Positions 42,162-54,915 of a stretch of DNA of 64,000 nt are shown here, one piece after another. The notes under the pieces were generated by a model. That model was not told the origin of the DNA, searched no databases, and worked only from the letters and a program-made list of their open reading frames with translations. The translations under genes and the position numbers were made by a program. This DNA comes from Maricaulis maris MCS10 (GTDB lineage: Bacteria; Pseudomonadota; Alphaproteobacteria; Caulobacterales; Maricaulaceae), in contig NC_008347.1 of NCBI RefSeq assembly GCF_000014745.1, forward strand, positions 1,497,501-1,561,500, in the 5' to 3' direction. Within the stretch, counting starts at the first letter, position 1. Every line of letters begins with the position of its first letter.

Positions 42162-44095
42162 TGCCGTGTGCTGGGATCGGTCTCACCAATGGCGAGCGAA
42201 TACAGGCGATTGTCGATCGACTCGTCCGTGATACCGTAATCGCGGATCAGGTATTCCCGGGTCGCCGAAACGATGTCATTGCCCAGCTCGGTGGTCAGGC
42301 TGGTTTCGATCCCAGCAAGGTCGGCGGCGGGGGCCGCGGCGATGTCGGCCGGGATGATCTCGTTGACGGTGAGAACCAGGTATTGGCCTTCGCCCACCTG
42401 AATCATTTCGTAGGCGCCAGGGTCCGTCGTGAAGGCGAGGGCAACCGCATTGCGATCAAAGCCACCCGCCGTCTGACCGCGTTTCAGGGTCGAGGTTTCC
42501 GTGCGCCCACCAACCATCAGGCTGACGATTTCCATGTCGGAACCGGCTTCAAGCTGGGCCAGCGCATCCTCGGCACGAGCCTGCAATTGGGTGTCGACCT
42601 GGATCGAGCGCCAGCGGCTCTCGGCCTGTTCACGGATTTCTTCCAGTTCGAACGGACGGCTCTGGATGATCTCGTCGACGCGAAGCGTGTAGAAATCGGT
42701 CTCGTTATAGCTTTCCAGATTGGTGGCGAATCCCTCGATGTGATCGAAGGCCGCCGGCAGGATTTCAGGGGCGAGTGCCTGGTAGCGTTCGCCATCAAAT
42801 TGCAGGTCCTCGTCGATCGAATTCACGGCGAGAGGCTGGAAGATTTCCAGCGGCGTACCGGATTCCTCGGCAGCGACCTCGAGCGAAGCACCGGTTGCGC
42901 GAACGGTTTCGAACGCCGAGATGGCATCATACATGTCGTCCGTCGCCTGGGCCCGGGCCGCATCGGCCTGCAGCCGCGGACGCTCTTCCTCAAATGCAGG
43001 CTGGGTCGCCTCTTCGGCGCCAGTAATAATCACGGCGCTCCAGCCAAAACGTCCCTCAACCGCGCGGGCCTCACCGGCCGACATGGCAAATACGGTTTCA
43101 CCAAGACCCTCGTCGGGGATCTCGAATTGCTGGACATCGGTCTGGACCAGCGGCGTGTCGAGGCCCAGCTCGGCGGCAACGGCAGACGGGGCTTCGCCCG
43201 CGGCGAGACGGCTGGCTGCGTCATCGGCACCCGCCTGATCACTGACGGTCAGCTGGGTGAAGCTGCGATAGGCGGGCGTCCCGATCTGGTTGGTCGCAAT
43301 TTCATAGTCATAGACCTCCCGCAGGGTCGCTTCATCAACAGCGACATCGCGGATGAAGTCATCGAGCTGGAAACGCACGAGCGTGATGGCGCGGTATTCC
43401 GGGCGAGTGAAGACCGGCTCGCCATTGGCGCCGAGGGTCTCGTCAATGAAGGTTTGCAGGGTCTCATCCGTCGGGTCCTCGATCTCGTCGGCGGTCGAGG
43501 CGTCGATCACGAGGCCGGTCATCCGGCGCTGTTCCTCGGCAACGAGATAGCGGGTCGCGGCGATCTGGTCGGGGACATCGCTGAAGCCGGCCAGGGTGGC
43601 CATCAATTGCGACCGCAACAGGTCACCTTCGATATCACGGGCGAATTGGTCTTCGGTCACGCCCGAGCGCTGCAGCGCGGCCGCCATGGTGTCACGATCG
43701 AAGCGTTCCGTGATCGGATTCTGGAAGGCCGGGACGTCGGCAACTTCGCTGACGATGGCGACATCGGATATGGCCAGGCCCAGATCCCGGGCCCGGGCGG
43801 CCATGGTTGCCATGGTGATCTGCTGTTGCAGGACCTGGTAGGCGATCCCTTCCTCGCGCGCCATTTCGCGGGTCACGTCCGGGTTCTGCTCTTGCAGGCG
43901 GGCAACCTCGCGATTGAAGGCTGTCGCCATTTCCCGCTGGCTGATCCGTTCGGGGCCAACCACGACCACTGCATCACCGCTGCCGGTGAAGATGCCGCCG
44001 GCGCCCGGCATGGCAATCGCGAAAGACAATACCAGCAGGACAATGATGATCAGCGCTATGGGCGACTGGGCGAAAGCACGAAAATTGGAAAGCAT
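42158..44095 (-). CDS. ppiD: Membrane-anchored periplasmic peptidyl-prolyl isomerase, PpiD/SurA type
   Basis: PpiD-type chaperones help proteins leaving the SecYEG channel to fold. The 645-residue protein has one N-terminal helix (ALIIIVLLVLSFAIAM, about residues 13-28), a SurA-like chaperone domain, and a parvulin-like domain around FEIPDEGLGETVFAMSAGEARAVEGRFGW. The start MLSNFRAFAQSPIALI at 44095 is chosen; longer frames upstream lack conservation. It is coupled with trpE in an ATGA overlap, as in several alphaproteobacteria. Confidence 0.9.
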   Translation of the reverse strand: MLSNFRAFAQSPIALIIIVLLVLSFAIAMPGAGGIFTGSGDAVVVVGPERISQREMATAFNREVARLQEQNPDVTREMAREEGIAYQVLQQQITMATMAARARDLGLAISDVAIVSEVADVPAFQNPITERFDRDTMAAALQRSGVTEDQFARDIEGDLLRSQLMATLAGFSDVPDQIAATRYLVAEEQRRMTGLVIDASTADEIEDPTDETLQTFIDETLGANGEPVFTRPEYRAITLVRFQLDDFIRDVAVDEATLREVYDYEIATNQIGTPAYRSFTQLTVSDQAGADDAASRLAAGEAPSAVAAELGLDTPLVQTDVQQFEIPDEGLGETVFAMSAGEARAVEGRFGWSAVIITGAEEATQPAFEEERPRLQADAARAQATDDMYDAISAFETVRATGASLEVAAEESGTPLEIFQPLAVNSIDEDLQFDGERYQALAPEILPAAFDHIEGFATNLESYNETDFYTLRVDEIIQSRPFELEEIREQAESRWRSIQVDTQLQARAEDALAQLEAGSDMEIVSLMVGGRTETSTLKRGQTAGGFDRNAVALAFTTDPGAYEMIQVGEGQYLVLTVNEIIPADIAAAPAADLAGIETSLTTELGNDIVSATREYLIRDYGITDESIDNRLYSLAIGETDPSTRQ

Positions 44096-44270
44096 GAGAC
44101 CGGGATGCCTTTGAAAAACGTCGCGCGGAAGGTAGCGGCGAGGTATGGCCGTCGCAAGCGTCAGGGGCGGTTGTCCTGCGATTGTGGACGCAGGCCGTTG
44201 CCCGAGCCGGAAATGATGAGTACTCCTGCCGCATCGACAGGGGGTCGGAATGGCAGATCGGGGAGGCTGG

Positions 44271-45020
44271 ATGTCGCGGCGCAAACTTATTGCAGGCAAT
44301 TGGAAAATGAACGGGCTTTCGGGCGCGCTCGGCTATTTTTCGGAACTCGCGCCCGTCGCGGCCGGAGCATCAGCTGATGTGCTGGTCTGTCCGCCCGCGA
44401 CCCTGATCCATGCTGCCGTTCAGGCCTGCGCCGGAACCGGTATCCGTGTCGGTGGCCAGGATTGTCACGCCCAGGACCATGGCGCCTACACGGGTGATAT
44501 TTCGGCCGCCATGCTGCGGGATTGCGGCGCCACTCATGTGATCCTTGGCCATTCCGAACGCCGCGCCGCCCATGGTGAAACCGACGGGGATGTCCGCGCC
44601 AAGGCAGTTGCCGCCCTTGCCGCTGGCCTGGTGCCGGTGATCTGTGTCGGCGAAACCTTGGCCGAGCGTGAAGCCGGCCGGGCGGTCGAGGTGGTGGCCC
44701 GCCAGCTGGCTGGATCACTTCCGGAAAATTCTGCAATCCTGGATTTAGTCATAGCTTATGAGCCGGTCTGGGCCATCGGCACCGGACGGACGGCCTCGGC
44801 GGCCGATGTGGCAGCCATGCATGCGGCCATCCGAGAACGCCTGCCAGATCCTCTAACCACTTGTATTCTTTATGGTGGTTCGGTGAAGCCGGGCAATGCT
44901 CGGGAGCTATTGTCACTGGCCGATGTGGATGGGGCCCTGGTCGGTGGTGCGAGCCTCGATGCGGCTGATTTCAGTGCGATAATCGAGGCCGTCAGTCTGG
45001 AGAATGAACCTCTTCGGTAA
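44271..45020 (+). CDS. tpiA: Triosephosphate isomerase
   Basis: TpiA interconverts dihydroxyacetone phosphate and glyceraldehyde 3-phosphate. The 249-residue TIM barrel has Lys12 (GNWKMNG), His94 (LGHSERR) and Glu164 ([11 protein letters not shown]), with the phosphate loop [10 protein letters not shown]. The ATG at 44271 has a GGGGAGG site four bases upstream; ATG 44250 is less likely. It is divergent from ppiD. Confidence 0.96.
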   Translation: MSRRKLIAGNWKMNGLSGALGYFSELAPVAAGASADVLVCPPATLIHAAVQACAGTGIRVGGQDCHAQDHGAYTGDISAAMLRDCGATHVILGHSERRAAHGETDGDVRAKAVAALAAGLVPVICVGETLAEREAGRAVEVVARQLAGSLPENSAILDLVIAYEPVWAIGTGRTASAADVAAMHAAIRERLPDPLTTCILYGGSVKPGNARELLSLADVDGALVGGASLDAADFSAIIEAVSLENEPLR

Positions 45021-45092
45021 GTGGATCGAAACCTATTCGCGTCAATCTCCAGGTCTGAGTTTCCGTTAGCCGCTGCTGGAGCCGAACCGAGT

Positions 45093-46139
45093 ATGGCCGA
45101 AATCGACTACGCCCGGGCACCCGTGCTCCTATTTGATCCTGTCCATGTGAACCAGCGGACGACCCGTTATGCGTTGTTCGAGATCGGATTCCGGCAGATC
45201 GAGTGTGTCGCTTCGCTGGCTGATCTCAAATCGGCTATCGCGGACAGTGCACCGGCCATGATCGTGGCCGAGTCGAGCGCTACCGACACCGAAATCTTCC
45301 AGCTTGTTCGCGGCGTCCGTCGCAGCGAAGTCGGATCCAATCCATTCGTCGTGATGCTGCTGACCACGTGGAGTCGCGATACCGGCCATATTCGCAAGGC
45401 GATCGAATGCGGCGCCGATGATGTCATCGTGCGGCCCTTCTCGACCATGTTCGCCGAGGAGCGGGTCCGGACCCTGATCAAGGGGCGCAAGGATTTCATC
45501 GTCACGTCCGATTATATCGGTCCCGATCGTCGCAAGGATGCCGACCGGTCGACCGATGCGGTGCCGATTTCAGTTCCAAATTTCCTCAAGGCGGCCGTCG
45601 AAAATGACGAGGTTGCCCTGAACAATGGGCGCCAGCATGTCCAGGAGGCACGAGAAGCTGTCACTTCTGAGCGCGTTCGGCGCGTTGCCATGCGCATTGT
45701 CATCTCGGTCGAGCTGGAGGCTTCCAAGGAGACGGGCGGCAAGGTTCCCATCGCGCTGGACGTCAATGACCTTCAGCGCGCGGCCCGTGAATTGCGGGCC
45801 CATGTCATCCGGGCCGGGCGCCGCGAGGCGGCCGAGGTCGCCGAAGCCTTGATCGATCAGATCGGCACGCTCGGCGATGGCCGTAATGCGGAAAAAGGCA
45901 CGCTGAAGCTGGTCAAGGAGCTGGCGATGGGCTCCTACGCTGCCTTCGCCAATGGCGATACCATCGAGCGCTCGAAAGACGAGATCGGGCGGACTGTTTC
46001 CAATCTGCGCAAGCGCCTGCAGGCGCGGGCAGAAGCCGTGAAACGCAAAGCCCAGCTGGCAGCCAGCGAAGCCGCAGCCCAAACCGCAGACGATGCTGGC
46101 CAAGTCGGGTCGCCTGCTATAAAACGCGCCGCCATGTGA
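45093..46139 (+). CDS. Degenerate response-regulator receiver protein with helical C-terminal domain
   Basis: The first 120 residues have the receiver fold (VLLFDPVHVN, MIVAESS, VMLLTTWSRD, GADDVIVRPF). In my alignment by eye the acidic Asp15 and the Thr91 are kept. The phosphoacceptor Asp is replaced by Glu60 and the conserved Lys by Arg114. A YIGPDRRKDADR motif of the type found after receivers in alphaproteobacteria follows, then about 200 mostly helical, charged residues. Output is unknown. ATG 45093 is chosen; GTG 45021, right behind tpiA, would add 24 residues of no clear homology. Confidence 0.75.
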   Translation: MAEIDYARAPVLLFDPVHVNQRTTRYALFEIGFRQIECVASLADLKSAIADSAPAMIVAESSATDTEIFQLVRGVRRSEVGSNPFVVMLLTTWSRDTGHIRKAIECGADDVIVRPFSTMFAEERVRTLIKGRKDFIVTSDYIGPDRRKDADRSTDAVPISVPNFLKAAVENDEVALNNGRQHVQEAREAVTSERVRRVAMRIVISVELEASKETGGKVPIALDVNDLQRAARELRAHVIRAGRREAAEVAEALIDQIGTLGDGRNAEKGTLKLVKELAMGSYAAFANGDTIERSKDEIGRTVSNLRKRLQARAEAVKRKAQLAASEAAAQTADDAGQVGSPAIKRAAM

Positions 46140-46217
46140 CCGGACGGTGCTGGCATCGCACCGGGAACTCCTTATATAACAGGTCGAGCCGCCCGATGAG
46201 GCGGTCTGGCCCGATTT

Positions 46218-48262
<2,045 letters not shown>

Positions 48263-48285
48263 GGGCCAGAACCTCTCGCCCTTGA

Positions 48286-48405
48286 TTGTCATCTCTGCCG
48301 AATGTCCGGCGGAAGCCGGACGCAGGGCAGGGACCTAACTGCTCGCAATCACATAGGTCCCTGACTTTCGCCCGGCCTTCGCCGGGCGTCCATCAGGGAT
48401 GACAA
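48286..48405 (-). repeat. 120-base dispersed palindromic repeat, copy A
   Basis: The element starts TTGTCATC and ends GATGACAA and is 120 bases long. In reverse orientation it closely matches the element at 54208-54327, sharing stretches such as CGAAAGTCAGGGACCTATGTG and the order of all inner hairpins. It fills the gap between the convergent pyrG and decarboxylase genes. Confidence 0.85.
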
Positions 48406-48407
48406 GG

Positions 48408-49799
48408 CTAGCCTTCGCCCCGCAACTCCCCGATCACCGCCACAGCCTCCATCACATCCGCCCGCGTGCAATCAAACTGCCCGACCTGGAGGCGGATCAC
48501 ATAGCGGCCCTCATGGCGCGTCTGGGTGAGATAGGTGCGGCCATCGCTGTTGATGCGTTCCAGCAGGTCTGCGGTGGCCTCATCGCCCGCTGTGCAGGCA
48601 AAGCTGAACAGGCTGAAGCGGGGCTCGGTGACAATCTCCAGGCCGGGCAGGTCACGGATGGCCTCGCAGGCCTCGTTGGACCAGGCGATATGATTGCGGA
48701 TGCGGGTGCGCAGCCCCTCCAGCCCGTAGGCGCGGATCAGGAACCAGAGCTTGAGGGCGCGGAAACGGCGACCCAGCGGAATGGTCCATTCGGAATAATT
48801 GACCGCGTCATCCATGCCCGGCGTTTCCAAATAATCCGGGCGCAGGGTGAGGGATTTGAGCTGGTCGGTGGGATCGCGAAGGAATTGCACCGAGCAATCG
48901 AATTGGGCGCCGAGCCATTTGTGCGGGTTGAAGACGATGCTGTCGGCGCCCTCGGCACCCTCCCAGATATGGCGCAGTTCCGGACAGATCATCGCCGAGC
49001 CGGCCCACGCCGCATCGATATGGGTGTAGAGGCCCTCGGCCCGCGCGACCTCGATGATGGCCGCCACAGGGTCGCTGGCGCCGATGGCGGTGCCACCGAC
49101 GCAGATCACGATGCCGGCGGGCAGGTGGCCAGCGGCGCGGTCAGCCCGGATGGCGGCGCGCAGGGCATCCGGGTCCATGCCGTAATCATCGGTGGTGGCG
49201 ATCTTGACCAGATTGTCCTGACCGATGCCGGCTACCCAGCAGGCCTTGTCGACCGAGGAATGGGTCTGGGCCGAGGCATAAATGCGCGGTGCCTTTTCTC
49301 CCGCCAGACCCGAGCGGATGCCGCGCCAGTCCAGCGCCCGCTCACGCATGGTCATGACGGCGGAGAGGGTGGCCGAGGAGGCGCTGTCCTGGATGACGCC
49401 GCGCCAGCCATCGGGCAGGCCGAGCGCCTGGCGCAGCCAGTCGACCATGCGGGTTTCCATCTCGGTTGCCGCCGGCGAGGTTTGCCACAGCATGCATTGC
49501 GCCGCCATGGTCGAGACGAGCTGTTCGGCCAGGATCGAGGCCGGCGCCGCATTGGCCGGGAAATAGGCGAAGAAACGGGGATGCTGCCAATGGGTCATGG
49601 CATCCGGCACAATGCGTTCGAAATCGGCGAAGATCTCGGCCATGTCGGTGGCGTCTTCGGGCGGTGTGACGGGCAGGGCATTGAGCACGTCTGCGGGCCG
49701 TGTCGCCGGGCGGACCGGGCGCTCACGCAGGGTTTCGAGGTAGGTTTTCGACCAGTCGGCGATGCGCCGCGACCACAGGCCAAATTCTTCGAGCTTCAT
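48408..49799 (-). CDS. PLP-dependent group II amino acid decarboxylase (aromatic-L-amino-acid decarboxylase-like)
   Basis: This fold type I pyridoxal-phosphate enzyme has 463 residues. The cofactor lysine is Lys294 in VFNPHKWLGAQFDC, with the ring-stacking His180 (SAQTHSSVDKA) and Asp262 (THIDAAWAG). HWQHPRFFAYFPANA and SATLSAVMTMRERAL match the aromatic amino acid decarboxylase group, so tryptophan, tyrosine or DOPA-like substrates are likely. The exact substrate cannot be read from the sequence. ATG 49799 follows GGGG at a good distance. Confidence 0.87.
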   Translation of the reverse strand: MKLEEFGLWSRRIADWSKTYLETLRERPVRPATRPADVLNALPVTPPEDATDMAEIFADFERIVPDAMTHWQHPRFFAYFPANAAPASILAEQLVSTMAAQCMLWQTSPAATEMETRMVDWLRQALGLPDGWRGVIQDSASSATLSAVMTMRERALDWRGIRSGLAGEKAPRIYASAQTHSSVDKACWVAGIGQDNLVKIATTDDYGMDPDALRAAIRADRAAGHLPAGIVICVGGTAIGASDPVAAIIEVARAEGLYTHIDAAWAGSAMICPELRHIWEGAEGADSIVFNPHKWLGAQFDCSVQFLRDPTDQLKSLTLRPDYLETPGMDDAVNYSEWTIPLGRRFRALKLWFLIRAYGLEGLRTRIRNHIAWSNEACEAIRDLPGLEIVTEPRFSLFSFACTAGDEATADLLERINSDGRTYLTQTRHEGRYVIRLQVGQFDCTRADVMEAVAVIGELRGEG

Positions 49800-49935
49800 T
49801 ATCATCCCCGGTGGCAGTCGCAGTTTTTTACATCGCCCGTGCATCTAAACCCATTGTCACACGCATCCTGTGAGCAAGACCGCTATCATGCGGCCACTGG
49901 ATCAATCGGGATCATACGGGATCAAGGAGACTGCC

Positions 49936-50589
49936 ATGCGCCATCACCGCTTCACCATCCTCGCCGGCACTGCCCTCGCGGCGCTGGCCCTCACCGCGCC
50001 GGGCCTGGCCCAGGACAGCGAGACCCGCGAGTTCGCCGGCTTCACGGCGATCGACGCCAATGGCGGTTATGAGCTGGTTGTGGTTCAGGGTGAGACCTTC
50101 TCGGTCGAGCTGGTCGGTGACGCCGATGATTTCGACGATATCGAAATCGAGGTCGAGCGCGGCACGCTTGAAATCGATCAGGATACGGGCTGGTTCTCGC
50201 GTCGCCACAGCCTGGATGTCGTCGTCCAGGTCACGATGCCGCTCATTGAGGAGCTGGACTTCGGGCGCGGGCTCAGCGCCGAGGTGTCCGGGATTGATTC
50301 CGAACAGCTGGACGTTGATGTCTCCACAGGCGCATCAGTCCGCCTGTCAGGCAGCTGCAACGCCCTCGAGATCGATGCCTCGACCGGGACATCGCTCAAC
50401 GCCCGCAACCTGATCTGTGCCCGGGTCAATGTCGACGCCTCGACCGGGGCGTCAGTGTCGGCGCATGCCACAGAGGCCTCCGATGCCTCGGCCAGCATGG
50501 GCGCCTCGGTGCGCATTCACGGTAATCCGCCATCCCGCCATGCGAGCAGTTCGATGGGCGGATCGGTCAGCCATTCCGCCGGCGGCTGA
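49936..50589 (+). CDS. Exported GIN-domain (DUF2807) protein with repeated STGASV motifs
   Basis: The 217-residue precursor has a signal peptide (RFTILAGTALAALALTAPGLAQ). The mature part matches the GIN/DUF2807 domain (putative adhesin head): REFAGFTAIDANGGYELVVVQGE opens it, and SGID-type strands follow. The C-terminal third repeats DVSTGASVRL, DASTGTSLNA, DASTGASVSA, SASMGASVRI and SSSMGGSVSH at roughly 16-25 residue spacing, as expected for a beta solenoid. An AAGGAGA site precedes the ATG. Function is unknown. Confidence 0.8.
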   Translation: MRHHRFTILAGTALAALALTAPGLAQDSETREFAGFTAIDANGGYELVVVQGETFSVELVGDADDFDDIEIEVERGTLEIDQDTGWFSRRHSLDVVVQVTMPLIEELDFGRGLSAEVSGIDSEQLDVDVSTGASVRLSGSCNALEIDASTGTSLNARNLICARVNVDASTGASVSAHATEASDASASMGASVRIHGNPPSRHASSSMGGSVSHSAGG

Positions 50590-50722
50590 CATGATTGGCA
50601 GCGCGGCCTGCATCAGGCCGCGCGCCATGCTTGCACCGCGTTGATTAAGCCTGTATACGGCGCGGCTCGAAAGGATAGTGAAAGCTGTCCCGACCACTGA
50701 TTCATAGCGCTGGAGAGGCTCA

Positions 50723-50905
50723 ATGGCCGTCCCTAAAAGAAAAACGACGCCGAGCAAACGCGGCATGCGCCGGGCCCACGACGCCCTGTCGAGCCCGGTC
50801 TATATCGAAGACAAGGACAGCGGTGAACTGCGCCGTCCGCACCATGTCGACCTGAAGTCGGGCATGTATCGCGGTCGCCAGATCCTCGAGCCGAAGGACG
50901 ACTGA
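50723..50905 (+). CDS. rpmF: 50S ribosomal protein L32
   Basis: L32 is a small large-subunit protein. The 60-residue chain [22 protein letters not shown] is typical, with no zinc-binding cysteines (C-minus form). In many bacteria rpmF is followed by plsX; here a strong terminator and fhs follow instead. Confidence 0.97.
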   Translation: MAVPKRKTTPSKRGMRRAHDALSSPVYIEDKDSGELRRPHHVDLKSGMYRGRQILEPKDD

Positions 50906-50950
50906 GTCGTTTCCGGCTGACCGGGTTTCCCGGTCAACATAGCTGACAGG

Positions 50951-50983
50951 AAAACGCGCCAGGCCAATGCCAGGCGCGTTTTT
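50951..50983 (+). terminator. Rho-independent terminator of rpmF
   Basis: AAAACGCGCC and GGCGCGTTTT are perfect ten-base arms around a short loop, followed by a T-run ending at 50983. It lies 45 bases after the rpmF stop. Confidence 0.88.
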
Positions 50984-51090
50984 CTTTGCGTGTTCTGTCC
51001 TGTTGCGCGGGATTTTGCGTGTTTTCTCCCGCCGCTTGCACAAGGCTGCAACTTGCCCAAACTGGCGGTCTCGTACCGACAGGGGATGAC

Positions 51091-52761
51091 ATGACCAGCG
51101 ATATCGAAATCGCCCGCGCGGCGACGCTCAAGCCCATGGCCGCCATCGCGGCGCGGCTGGGGATACCGGATGAGGCCATCATTCCCTTCGGCCGTTCCAA
51201 GGCCAAGCTTTCGGGCGACTTCATTGCCACGCTCAAGGATCGCCCGCGCGGCAAGCTGATCCTCGTCACCGCAATCAGTCCGACCCCGGCGGGTGAGGGC
51301 AAGACCACGACCACGGTCGGCCTCGGCGATGGCCTGTCGCGGATCGGCAAAAAGGTCGCCATCTGTCTGCGTGAACCATCCCTGGGTCCCTGCTTCGGCA
51401 TGAAGGGCGGGGCGGCCGGCGGCGGCATGGCCCAGGTCGTGCCGATGGAGGATATCAATCTCCATTTCACCGGCGATTTCCACGCCATCACCTCGGCCCA
51501 CAACCTGCTCGCCGCGCTGATCGACAATCATGTCCATTGGGGCAATGAGCAGCAGATCGACAGTCGCCGCATCGCCTTGCGCCGTGTGCTCGACATGAAT
51601 GACCGCTCGCTGCGCAATCTGGTCACCGGGCTGGGCGGTCCGGCGCACGGCACGCCGCGCGAGGGCGGTTTCGACATTACCGTGGCTTCCGAAGTCATGG
51701 CGATCCTGTGCCTGGCCCGTGACCTGGCGGATCTGGAAGAGCGTCTCGGCGACATCGTGATTGCCGAGCGGGCCGATCGCAGCCGGGTCACAGCCCGTGA
51801 TATCGGTGCCGCCGGAGCGATGACGGTTCTCCTGAAGGACGCCTTCCAGCCCAATCTGGTTCAGACCCTGGAACACACGCCGACCTTCATCCATGGCGGT
51901 CCCTTCGCCAATATCGCCCATGGCTGCAACACGCTGGTCGCCACCGACACGGCGCTGCGCCTGGCCGACTATGTGGTCACCGAGGCCGGTTTCGGGGCGG
52001 ATCTGGGGGCAGAGAAATTCTTCGACATCAAATGCCGAAAGGGAGGGCTCGAACCCTCCGCCGCTGTCCTGGTCGCCACGATCCGGGCGTTGAAAATGAA
52101 TGGCGGGGTGCCGAAGGATCAGCTGGGCGCAGAGAATGTCGCCGCTGTCGAGGCCGGCTGCGCCAATCTCGGTCGTCATATCGAGAACCTGGCCAAATTC
52201 GGCGTGCCGGTGGTCGTCGCGATCAATCATTTCACCGCCGACAGCGAGGCGGAGGTCGCCGCGGTTGAGGCCTTTTGCGAAGCGCGCGGCGTGAAGGCCG
52301 TCCTGGCGACTCATTGGGCCGAGGGCGGGCAGGGCACGCAAAAGCTGGCCGAGGCCGTCAGCGAGCTTGTGGAGGGCGGATCGAGCCGGTTTGCGCCGCT
52401 CTATCCCGACGACATGCCCCTGGTCGACAAGATCGAGACCGTGGCCCAATCCATCTACCGCGCCGGATCGGTGGTGTTCGAACGTTCGGCCCGCCTGCAG
52501 CTGGAGCGCTGGCAGGAGGCGGGTTATGGGCATCTGCCCGTGTGCATGGCCAAGACGCAATATTCCTTCTCGGCCGATCCGGCCCTGACCGGGGCGCCTG
52601 AAGGCCATGAACTGCCCGTGCGCGAAGTCCGTCTCTCGGCAGGCGCCGGTTTCGTGGTGGCGGTCTGCGGCGCGATCATGACCATGCCCGGACTGCCGCG
52701 TAAGCCGGCAGCGCTGGATATTCACCTCAATGCTGAGGGTGAGGTTGAAGGGTTGTTCTAG
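51091..52761 (+). CDS. fhs: Formate--tetrahydrofolate ligase
   Basis: Fhs makes 10-formyltetrahydrofolate from formate with ATP, feeding one-carbon metabolism. The 556-residue protein has the ATP motif [15 protein letters not shown] from residue 64, [36 protein letters not shown] and [19 protein letters not shown]. The ATG at 51091 follows AGGGGATGAC. It appears to be a single-gene unit between rpmF and eno. Confidence 0.96.
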   Translation: MTSDIEIARAATLKPMAAIAARLGIPDEAIIPFGRSKAKLSGDFIATLKDRPRGKLILVTAISPTPAGEGKTTTTVGLGDGLSRIGKKVAICLREPSLGPCFGMKGGAAGGGMAQVVPMEDINLHFTGDFHAITSAHNLLAALIDNHVHWGNEQQIDSRRIALRRVLDMNDRSLRNLVTGLGGPAHGTPREGGFDITVASEVMAILCLARDLADLEERLGDIVIAERADRSRVTARDIGAAGAMTVLLKDAFQPNLVQTLEHTPTFIHGGPFANIAHGCNTLVATDTALRLADYVVTEAGFGADLGAEKFFDIKCRKGGLEPSAAVLVATIRALKMNGGVPKDQLGAENVAAVEAGCANLGRHIENLAKFGVPVVVAINHFTADSEAEVAAVEAFCEARGVKAVLATHWAEGGQGTQKLAEAVSELVEGGSSRFAPLYPDDMPLVDKIETVAQSIYRAGSVVFERSARLQLERWQEAGYGHLPVCMAKTQYSFSADPALTGAPEGHELPVREVRLSAGAGFVVAVCGAIMTMPGLPRKPAALDIHLNAEGEVEGLF

Positions 52762-52791
52762 GCCGGGCTTTTGCGCCAACCGTGCCATTAA

Positions 52792-54183
<1,392 letters not shown>

Positions 54184-54207
54184 GGTTAAGCGGCACGTTT
54201 CAATTTT

Positions 54208-54327
54208 TTGTCATCCCTGATGGACGCCCCGTGCAGGCGGGGCGAAAGTCAGGGACCTATGTGCCTGCAACCAGTTAGATCCCCGTCGTGCGTCCGGCCT
54301 TCGCCGGACATCCCACGGGGATGACAA
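54208..54327 (+). repeat. 120-base dispersed palindromic repeat, copy B
   Basis: The element begins TTGTCATCC and ends GGATGACAA, again 120 bases. Inside are a hairpin GCCCCGTGCAGGCGGGGC and a hairpin GTCCGGCCTTCGCCGGAC. It is the same family and length as 48286-48405 in the opposite orientation. It lies between eno and the ftsB-like gene. Confidence 0.85.
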
Positions 54328-54374
54328 AACGGGGCCACCCAGCCTCATTCCGGCCCAATCCCTTACCCAGACCT

Positions 54375-54417
54375 GAATCCCGGATTCACGACTCCTAAAG
54401 TGTGATCGTGTTGAATC
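54375..54417. promoter_or_regulatory. Cluster of four GANTC methylation sites upstream of the ftsB-like gene
   Basis: GAATC (54375), GATTC (54383), GACTC (54390) and GAATC (54413) fall within 43 bases. GANTC is the target of the cell-cycle methyltransferase CcrM in alphaproteobacteria, and methylation of such sites controls division genes such as ftsZ in Caulobacter. Regulation of this gene by CcrM is inference. Confidence 0.6.
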
Positions 54418-54473
54418 ACGCTTGCAGAAGAACACGGTGCAAAAGCGCCGGTCTCAACGAGGGTGTACGGGTT

Positions 54474-54779
54474 TTGGACGCGATCAAGCGCTTTTCCACA
54501 ACAGCATTGCTGACCGTTGCGATAGCCTATTTCGGCTATCACGCGCTGACGGGCGAGCAGGGTGTGTTGAACTGGATCGTGGTCGAGACCGAAATCAGCG
54601 AAGCCGAGGCCGAGTTGGCCCTGGCCGTTGCCGAGCGTGAATCCCTCGAGGTCACAGCCGCCCGCTTGCGTTCCGACAGCCTTGATCTCGACTATGTCGA
54701 GGAGCGGGCCCGCGACATACTCAACGTCGCCCATCCGCGCGAATTCATCGTCGAGCTCGATACCGAAGACCGTCGCTGA
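54474..54779 (+). CDS. ftsB: Septum formation initiator family protein (FtsB/DivIC)
   Basis: FtsB-type proteins form part of the FtsQLB complex that activates septal wall synthesis. The product has one N-terminal membrane helix (TTALLTVAIAYFGYHALTG), a short coiled coil rich in Glu and Ala, and the family-like LDLDYVEERARDILNVAHPREFIV. The TTG at 54474 behind GAGGGT gives a normal 101-residue length; GTG at 54402 or 54408 would extend it with a non-hydrophobic, unconserved tail. Its place between eno and pdhA is common in alphaproteobacteria. Confidence 0.85.
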   Translation: MDAIKRFSTTALLTVAIAYFGYHALTGEQGVLNWIVVETEISEAEAELALAVAERESLEVTAARLRSDSLDLDYVEERARDILNVAHPREFIVELDTEDRR

Positions 54780-54898
54780 GATCAGGCGTCACTCCTTTGG
54801 CGCATTCCCCCTTTGCTTGAATTACCGCTTCGCGCTTGCCCGTGCAGTGCGTCATCTGCTATGCGGCAATAGACGTCAGATGGGAGCGCGAACAATAT

Positions 54899-54912
54899 AT
54901 TTCGCGTGCGAA
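54899..54912. promoter_or_regulatory. Palindrome next to the pdhA start codon
   Basis: TTCGC-GT-GCGAA (54901-54912) ends three bases before the pdhA ATG. The same block TTTCGC-TGC-AA-TAAATG recurs at 62714 before lpdA. A regulator site shared by the two ends of the cluster is a plausible reading, but no family can be named safely. Confidence 0.45.
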
Positions 54913-54915
54913 TAA

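Noticed and set aside
51036-51051. TTGCA-N6-TGCAA palindrome upstream of fhs
   Set aside because: Arms of five bases in a GC-rich leader are expected by chance and no second copy with the same spacing was noticed.
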